DNA from: Bacteroidota bacterium
GTDB taxonomy: Bacteria; Bacteroidota; Bacteroidia; Chitinophagales; Chitinophagaceae
Direction of reading: 5' to 3'
Assembly: GCA_023433265.1 (NCBI GenBank)
Contig: JAEZDR010000135.1
Span: 1 to 10,786, forward strand
DNA length: 10,786 nucleotides
The position numbers and the translations under genes were made by a program. The notes below the pieces were generated by a model that saw nothing but the letters and a program-made list of their open reading frames with translations, had not been told where the DNA came from and ran no database searches. Positions 6,043 through 10,786 of this stretch are shown here, piece by piece; position 1 is the stretch's first letter; each line of letters begins with the position of its first letter.

Positions 6043-6766
6043 AAGATTACGTATTGTAGCGGGGCCCAATGGAAGTGGCAAAACCACTGTTGTGCACCAC
6101 ATACAACAAAACTATTACTGCGGACCTTTTCTAAACGCTGATGTGTAGTTGCTTGCCAATAACAGTATTCATCTTTTATCATTTGGGCTCCAATTACCCG
6201 TAGCAGCTTTCAGTTTTATTTAGAATCCGAAGGAAAAAGCTGGATTGAAAAAGTAAAGACTCACTATCACTTATAAGGCTTCATTTGACTGAATCGAATA
6301 CCTTGTCAACGTATCAAGGCCCTGGCCCATACGATGCAGCTATCGCGGCTGACTTCATCAGGTACTCCCTTGTAAAGGAGGGACAAACTTTTACTTTCGA
6401 AACAGTGTTAAGTCACGAATCGAAGATTGCATTTCTAAAATTCAGCAAAGATGCCGGCTACTGCAACTACCTATACTTTGTTTGCACCGTGTCTCCTGAA
6501 ATCAACAAGTTTCGCGTTAACCAAAGAGTAATACAGGGAGGGCATTTTGTTGAACCAACAACTGTTGAACGTCGATATACAAGTTCTTTAGAAAACCTTT
6601 CCAAAATACTACCTTTACCCACAGAGCCTATCTTTTCGATAACTCTGCAGAAGATTCGCAGGCGAAGTTAGTTGCGGAAATCGAAAGTGGATCAAGGCTA
6701 ACAATTCATGAACAGGATGTTCCCTTGTGGGTACAGCAGTACGTAATCACCAGATTGTTCTCTTAG
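6023..6766 (+). pseudogene. Zeta-toxin-like P-loop ATPase/kinase, inactivated by one stop and three frameshifts
   Basis: The start at 6023 reads MPATRSKRLRIVAGPNGSGKTT, with a complete Walker A at residues 14-22, then FLNADV and an in-frame TAG at 6146-6148. The same frame resumes LLANNSIHLLSFGLQLPVAAF to about 6205. The next frame continues FQFYLESEGKSWIEKVK (6208-6258). A third frame from about 6276 carries LTESNTLSTYQGPGPYDAAI, FTFETVLSH, YLYFVCTVSPEINKFRVNQRV and GGHFVEPTTVERRYTSSLENLSKILP. Near 6612-6623 it shifts back to the first frame: RAYLFDNSAED ... VPLWVQQYVITRLFS, stop at 6764-6766. These blocks are in the order expected for a Bacteroidota zeta-toxin/AAA-type P-loop kinase of about 245 residues. 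Each shift is in the same sense (equivalent to losing one base), so the original frame is recovered. A functional full-length product is very unlikely. Confidence 0.88.
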
Positions 6767-6862
6767 GGGTTATAACTTCCTTCAGATATTGGTACTTTTA
6801 TCATCTTGTACTCGACGGAACTATAAATGAATGTTACTTAATACGACCAAAGCCATCGAACA

Positions 6863-9844
6863 ATGAAACCCCTGACTGTTATTATCCTGCTCCTCCTGAT
6901 TCAGTCCCTTTCCCTGCATGCCCAGGGTGTACTACGGGATAAAAGCTTTGGCGAGAACGGTGTAGTGAAGAAATACTTCTATTCGTTCCCAGGCATTAAT
7001 GACAAGGGATACCATACCAGCTTTTTTGAAATCGCGGAACAAAGCGATGGGAAGATAGTTGCACTAGGTAAAACGGATACGCCCAACGTTTACCAGAATA
7101 CTATAGCAGTGCTTGCCCGTTTTACTTCCTCAGGCAAAATTGATTCAACTTTTGCAAACAACGGTGTTCGCTTCAGCAAACAAGAGATACCCTGGGACGT
7201 AATTACAAAGCCCCAGAGCCTGGCATTGCAGCAAGACGGAAAGATTATAATGGGTTTAAACGTAACGCTTTTTGACTACAAGGTTGTCCGCCTTGCATCG
7301 CTGGAAAGACTGGATGCGACAGGCAAAACAGATAGTTCATTCGGCTTAAACGGCGTGTTTCGTTTGCCGGGTACTGTGTTTAATAATGCTGAAGACACTA
7401 AACTGATGAAAGTGTTTGCACTTGACGGGGGCAAGCTACTAATGGTGGTTTCTTACAGCGGTCCGAATAATCAAGGGAACGCTTTTGTGAGAGTGAAGGC
7501 AAACGGAACGATTGACTCAACATTTGGCGTGAATGGTATAGTATCTTTTCTTCATCATTTATACCATAATGAAGAGTTTAAAGGAGCCATAGCCCCAGAT
7601 GGCAAGATTGTGCTAACAAGTGATGCGCCCGAGGATTCATTCTATATCCGTCGGTTCCATTCCAATGGCGCTCCCGACCTAAGCTTTGGCGGGGATGGTT
7701 TAGTAGCCATTATCAACAACAAAAGGAATGAGTTTACTACCCCACCTGCCTTCCAGGCAGATGGAAAAATAGTGTTTGGTACCTGGTATTGGAATGATAC
7801 CACGCATCATTCTGAGCTTTGGAGGCTGCAAACAAATGGAGTACTTGACAGCAGTTTTGGACAGAATGGAAGTGTGAGCCTGAAGTTAGGGCTGTTTACC
7901 TGGGTTGCCAATGTGCATGTTTTGCCTGATGGAAAGTTAATATTGACTGGTGAGATAGGAGTGGTTCCCGACTGGATATTTAACGACGACTCTGAATCTT
8001 TTATTGCCAGGCTGAATGCCGATGGCAGCCGGGATAATTTCTTTGGCAGGGGTGGCCTGTTCGGCCATAACGTTTCTGTTGTTGGTGAAGGGGGCATTCG
8101 TGCTTCTATAGTTCAGCCCGATGGACGAATTTTAACTGCAGGTGGATACACATACCACATGGGTGGCGGATGGGCCTTCCTTGCAAAATACTACATGGGA
8201 AATCCCTACTTTTATAACGAGATAGTTACCTATACATACATGGACCTGGATGGTAACGGTGTGAAGAGCGGGTCGGAGCCTTATGTTCCCAACAACCTGC
8301 TGCGCATTGTAAAGAACGTCACAGATACTATCTACACTTCATCTTCTAAAGGTATAAGTCAGGTGGATGTAGATACCGGCAGTTATGTGATTACAGCGGA
8401 CGCTGCCATGTTATATTATACAGGGCTGCCCGCAACAGATACCAGCAGCTTCAATAGCTATTTTAACGTGGACTCGGTAGGATTCAGGTTGGTGCCCATA
8501 CCCGGCAAGCGGGATATTGTAGTAAACATTGGTGCTGTTACGGCTTTCAGACCTGGCTTTGATTGCAAGATGATGTTGCGGTATAAAAACATTGGAACGG
8601 ACACACCTACAAATGTGCAGGCCAGGTTTATAAAAGACCCCCGGCTTACCTATTTATCCTCAACTAAGCCTTATTCCTCTTTAGTTGCAGATACCCTCAC
8701 CTTCAACATAGGCGAACTGAAACCTTTAGAGGATAGCTTCATCTTATTGAGTTTTCGGATAGCCCAACCGCCTGTAGTAAATAGTGGCGACACACTGTAT
8801 TGCCAGGCTAGTATTCTGCCTTTCGCATCGGACCTGGACACTTCTAATAACTTCAATGATTTGCAGCAGCTGGTATTAGGGGCCATTGATCCGAACGATA
8901 AAACAGAAAGACATGGAGGCGCTGTTACAATGGCGGAGTATAACCGCGGTGCGTATCTCGACTACGTAATCCGTTTTCAAAATACCGGTAAGGATACCGC
9001 ATTTAACGTGTGGATAACTGACACGCTGGAGAATACGCTTGACCTGTCAACGCTACAAATCATTGGTGCCAGTCATCCTTACGAGGTGGAAGTGAGTGAG
9101 GGAAGGAAGTTGAAGTTCACCTTCCGCGACATTTTGCTCCCTGATAGTAATGTAAACGAACCAAAGAGCCATGGCTTTGCCCTGTACAGGATTAAGCCGC
9201 GAAAAGGCCTTACGCCTTCTTCAGTAATCAGCAACAAAGCAGATATCTACTTCGACTATAATCTACCTGTAAGAACCAATACCGCTACCACCATGCTGTT
9301 GGCGCCGGTATTACCCTTCAATTTCCTTTCGTTCGAAGCTGTAAAGCAAGAAAGTACTAACCTCCTTAACTGGACTACCGAACATGAAGAAAAGCTTTCT
9401 CATTTCCATATAGAGCGAAGTAAGAACGCTCAGGACTTCAGCAAACTGGACTCGCTGGTTCCGGGTTTATTCAACTACACGTACCAGGATCAACAGCCAC
9501 CTGAAGGCACCAATTTTTACAGGATTAAAGCTGTTGACAAAAGCGGTTTTGCTACCTATAGTGCCATAAGGGCTGTAAATAATATTAGTAGCATGGCCGT
9601 AAATATTTATCCTAATCCATCTAAGGAAAAAGTTACGCTGCAGGTAGTTAGCAACAGGACGGTTGCAGCAACCTTACAATTGATTAACGCTTCTGGATGG
9701 GTAGTGCATACACAGAGCCTGAGGTTGCAGGAGGGAATGAACTATGCTGAGATAAACATGGAAGCATTTGCGGCCGGCGTGTACTTCGTTAAGGTAACAA
9801 CAGATGCTGCTGAGCCAATCTTCACAAGGCTGTTGAAACAATAG
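6863..9844 (+). CDS. Secreted delta-60 repeat protein with T9SS type A sorting domain
   Basis: This is an intact 993-residue protein. Residues 1-20 are a signal peptide (MKPLTVIILLLLIQSLSLHA, then QG). Seven delta-60-type repeats follow, each marked by a DxxFGxxG motif at about residues 26, 94, 157, 218, 272, 329 and 391, with 'DGKI' strands between them; this suggests a propeller- or solenoid-like array. D461-L-D-G-N-G...E472 is a calcium-loop-like motif opening a Cna/SdrD-like sandwich. Residues 550-660 resemble a conserved extracellular repeat (MMLRYKNIGTDTPTNVQ). Residues 673-805 are a Bacteroidota extracellular domain (GAIDPNDK ... YVIRFQNTGKDTAFNVWITDTL ... ADIYFDYNLPVRTNTA). Residues 820-905 look fibronectin-like. 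NIYPNPS at about 914-920 begins the C-terminal T9SS sorting domain. It is expected to be exported by Sec and then T9SS to the surface or medium. No catalytic motif is visible; an adhesive or structural role is inferred. Confidence 0.93.
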   Translation: MKPLTVIILLLLIQSLSLHAQGVLRDKSFGENGVVKKYFYSFPGINDKGYHTSFFEIAEQSDGKIVALGKTDTPNVYQNTIAVLARFTSSGKIDSTFANNGVRFSKQEIPWDVITKPQSLALQQDGKIIMGLNVTLFDYKVVRLASLERLDATGKTDSSFGLNGVFRLPGTVFNNAEDTKLMKVFALDGGKLLMVVSYSGPNNQGNAFVRVKANGTIDSTFGVNGIVSFLHHLYHNEEFKGAIAPDGKIVLTSDAPEDSFYIRRFHSNGAPDLSFGGDGLVAIINNKRNEFTTPPAFQADGKIVFGTWYWNDTTHHSELWRLQTNGVLDSSFGQNGSVSLKLGLFTWVANVHVLPDGKLILTGEIGVVPDWIFNDDSESFIARLNADGSRDNFFGRGGLFGHNVSVVGEGGIRASIVQPDGRILTAGGYTYHMGGGWAFLAKYYMGNPYFYNEIVTYTYMDLDGNGVKSGSEPYVPNNLLRIVKNVTDTIYTSSSKGISQVDVDTGSYVITADAAMLYYTGLPATDTSSFNSYFNVDSVGFRLVPIPGKRDIVVNIGAVTAFRPGFDCKMMLRYKNIGTDTPTNVQARFIKDPRLTYLSSTKPYSSLVADTLTFNIGELKPLEDSFILLSFRIAQPPVVNSGDTLYCQASILPFASDLDTSNNFNDLQQLVLGAIDPNDKTERHGGAVTMAEYNRGAYLDYVIRFQNTGKDTAFNVWITDTLENTLDLSTLQIIGASHPYEVEVSEGRKLKFTFRDILLPDSNVNEPKSHGFALYRIKPRKGLTPSSVISNKADIYFDYNLPVRTNTATTMLLAPVLPFNFLSFEAVKQESTNLLNWTTEHEEKLSHFHIERSKNAQDFSKLDSLVPGLFNYTYQDQQPPEGTNFYRIKAVDKSGFATYSAIRAVNNISSMAVNIYPNPSKEKVTLQVVSNRTVAATLQLINASGWVVHTQSLRLQEGMNYAEINMEAFAAGVYFVKVTTDAAEPIFTRLLKQ

Positions 9845-9845
9845 C

Positions 9846-9863
9846 AGGCCTTTATATTGGCCT
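9846..9863. terminator. Short inverted repeat between convergent genes, possible bidirectional terminator
   Basis: AGGCC (9846-9850) and GGCCT (9859-9863) flank an A/T loop in the 17-base gap between two convergent stop codons. It overlaps the stop of the minus-strand receiver gene. Five pairs is a weak stem, so location is the main support. Confidence 0.35.
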
Positions 9864-10230
9864 ACTTAGATAAATAATGCTTTAGGGTATTTTCAAACCT
9901 GTCTTGTTCGTAGGGCCTTTGAATGAAGCCATTTCCACCACTCATTTCCAGTTCATGGGGATGCAGTGGTGCAGTATGCGATAGTAATACAGGTACATTG
10001 CAAAAGAGCTTGTGGGTTTTAATGTATTTGCATATCTCCACCCCATCAATTCGGGTAATGCCAATATCGCAAATGATAAGTTCCGGCTTAAGTCTTCTAA
10101 GTTTCCTTTCAAGCAGGTCAAAATCATTTACAAAAGAGCATCCGTACATGCTGTATCCCATGGTTCTTACCTGGGTAGTAACCGTTTCTACTATGGCAGC
10201 GTCAGCATCAAACAAAAGGATATGCTTCAT
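9862..10230 (-). CDS. Stand-alone receiver-domain response regulator with atypical active site
   Basis: This is a 122-residue CheY-like receiver with no output domain. The predicted phosphoacceptor is D55 in LIICDIGITRIDGVEICKYIK, a strongly conserved block. S84 (VLLSHTA) takes the conserved Thr/Ser position. Two active-site positions differ from the norm. The N-terminal acidic pair reads F-D8-A9-D10, so the residue aligned with CheY Asp13, a metal ligand, is alanine unless D10 substitutes. The conserved Lys of the KP motif is Arg (Q104-R105-P106-Y107). Such proteins normally act by binding partners in phosphorelays, motility or kinase control. No histidine kinase is visible in the window. 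The gene is convergent with the T9SS-cargo gene and divergent from the thiolase gene. Phosphorylation may be altered or absent. Confidence 0.9.
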   Translation of the reverse strand: MKHILLFDADAAIVETVTTQVRTMGYSMYGCSFVNDFDLLERKLRRLKPELIICDIGITRIDGVEICKYIKTHKLFCNVPVLLSHTAPLHPHELEMSGGNGFIQRPYEQDRFENTLKHYLSK

Positions 10231-10324
10231 AAACAGCTATTGCAACTGCCAATAACATGCCCCGCAGCTAAAGATTCACCGATTTTGCTTTGTTTTTACA
10301 AGCAAGCGAGAGCATAATGCAGAA

Positions 10325-10402
10325 AGCTTCGCACCTGGCGAAGCTCCCGAATCAATTGAATGCTTGTCCATTAAAAGCATTCTATAGGTAATTAATCAAT
10401 TG
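10325..10402. repeat. Two tandem hairpins with flanking direct repeats
   Basis: Hairpin 1 has 8-bp arms AGCTTCGC (10325-10332) and GCGAAGCT (10338-10345) around ACCTG. Hairpin 2 has 8-bp arms GAATGCTT (10358-10365) and AAGCATTC (10375-10382) around nine bases. AATCAATTG occurs at 10350-10358 and again at 10394-10402, flanking hairpin 2. All lie between the divergent starts of the receiver and thiolase genes. A 24-codon frame (10317-10391) crosses the element but has no independent support. It could be a dispersed intergenic repeat or a 5' regulatory structure. Confidence 0.5.
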
Positions 10403-10481
10403 TCTTGCCAAAAATGCCCGTACTTACGAGGGTTATCTCTAAACTATCATCCAGGTACTAAGTACTTCCCTTGCTTCTCGC

Positions 10482-10489
10482 TATCTTTG
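10482..10489 (+). promoter_or_regulatory. Bacteroidota-type -7 promoter element of the thiolase gene
   Basis: TATCTTTG matches the TAnnTTTG -7 consensus used by the Bacteroidota primary sigma factor exactly, 19 bases before the thiolase ATG. No convincing TTG/TTTG -33 element lies about 19-21 bases upstream, so the promoter is incomplete by motif. The predicted leader would be only about 12-15 bases. Confidence 0.5.
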
Positions 10490-10508
10490 CGCCCTAATTT
10501 TACTGTAT

Positions 10509-10786
10509 ATGGGCAAAGTTGTTTACATAGTTTCTGCTGTTCGCACACCCCTGGGAAGCTTTGGGGGCGCTCTTAAGGAGGTACCCGCACCTAAGCTTGG
10601 CGCTACGGCCATTAAAGCTGCTGTGGAAAGGGCGGGCATTAGTCCCGACATGGTTGACGAAGTAATTATGGGTTCTGTGTTGCAGGCCAACCTTGGCCAG
10701 GCACCTGCAAGGCAGGCTGCTAAATACGCAGGGTTACCGGACAAGGTTATCTGCACTACCATAAATAAGGTTTGCGCCAGTGGTAT
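10509..10786 (+). CDS. Acetyl-CoA C-acyltransferase (thiolase), 5' part only
   Basis: The first 92 codons of a thiolase run off the right edge; a full gene would be about 390 codons. Hallmarks in order are VYIVSAVRTPLGSFGGAL near the N-terminus, VDEVIMGSVLQANLGQAPARQAA at about 55-77, and INKVCASGM with C89, the nucleophilic cysteine that is acylated. The enzyme condenses two acetyl-CoA to acetoacetyl-CoA or cleaves 3-ketoacyl-CoA in fatty-acid degradation. The wording of the motifs favours the acetoacetyl-CoA thiolase type, but the C-terminal half needed to decide is missing. The start is supported by the conserved N-terminus. It is divergent from the receiver gene, with a -7 element at 10482-10489. 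Confidence 0.95.
   Translation, partial: MGKVVYIVSAVRTPLGSFGGALKEVPAPKLGATAIKAAVERAGISPDMVDEVIMGSVLQANLGQAPARQAAKYAGLPDKVICTTINKVCASG

Noticed and set aside
6285..6671. Independent gene starting at TTG 6285 (128 codons)
   Set aside because: Its content is the middle of the zeta-like protein, with the N-terminal Walker A part and the C-terminal end in neighbouring frames, so it is a pseudogene fragment.
6727..6942. Plus-strand open frame of 71 codons
   Set aside because: It straddles the pseudogene tail and runs out of frame into the signal peptide of the T9SS-cargo gene.
1..10786. CRISPR array, insertion sequence or prophage
   Set aside because: No regularly spaced repeats, transposase, integrase or phage structural genes are visible.

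Overview
The window looks like a chromosomal segment from a member of the Bacteroidota, most likely the Chitinophagaceae or a close relative. The evidence is an outer-membrane beta-barrel receptor with an N-terminal carboxypeptidase-regulatory-like domain, a large secreted protein ending in a type IX secretion (T9SS) sorting domain, absence of obvious Shine-Dalgarno sequences, and a TAnnTTTG-type -7 promoter element before the last gene. No rRNA, tRNA, CRISPR array or insertion sequence was recognised.

Layout. On the minus strand, 1-2390 is most of a TonB-dependent-receptor-like barrel protein, cut by the window edge just before its C-terminus. Divergent from it is dgkA, a small membrane lipid kinase (2609-2956), and the shared upstream region carries four ATTG motifs in helical phase. 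Positions 2957-3098 hold a possible kinase N-terminal remnant and a strongly foldable segment. Two minus-strand genes follow: a basic protein of unknown function (3099-3833), and a lipoprotein serine hydrolase of the beta-lactamase fold (4386-5579). They are separated by about 550 bases without a gene that contain hairpins, a perfect palindrome and a G/T-rich stretch.

On the plus strand, 5701-6766 is a two-gene unit resembling a zeta-type toxin-antitoxin locus. The small upstream gene is intact. The overlapping P-loop kinase gene is wrecked by one in-frame stop and three frameshifts, yet nearly its whole length can still be read across three frames. Next comes a 993-residue secreted protein with seven delta-60 repeats and a T9SS tail (6863-9844). 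Convergent to it is a stand-alone receiver-domain protein (9862-10230, minus) that lacks two of the usual active-site residues. The last gene, from 10509, is the start of a thiolase running off the right edge; the intergenic region before it carries two tandem hairpins flanked by direct repeats.

The genes do not form one pathway. The common themes are the cell envelope and secretion (receptor, lipid kinase, lipoprotein hydrolase, T9SS cargo), plus a decaying accessory locus. The points most worth a second look are the decayed zeta-like toxin with its surviving partner, the atypical receiver, the uncharacterised protein at 3099-3833, and the structured intergenic elements. I do not see a clearly new multi-gene system.
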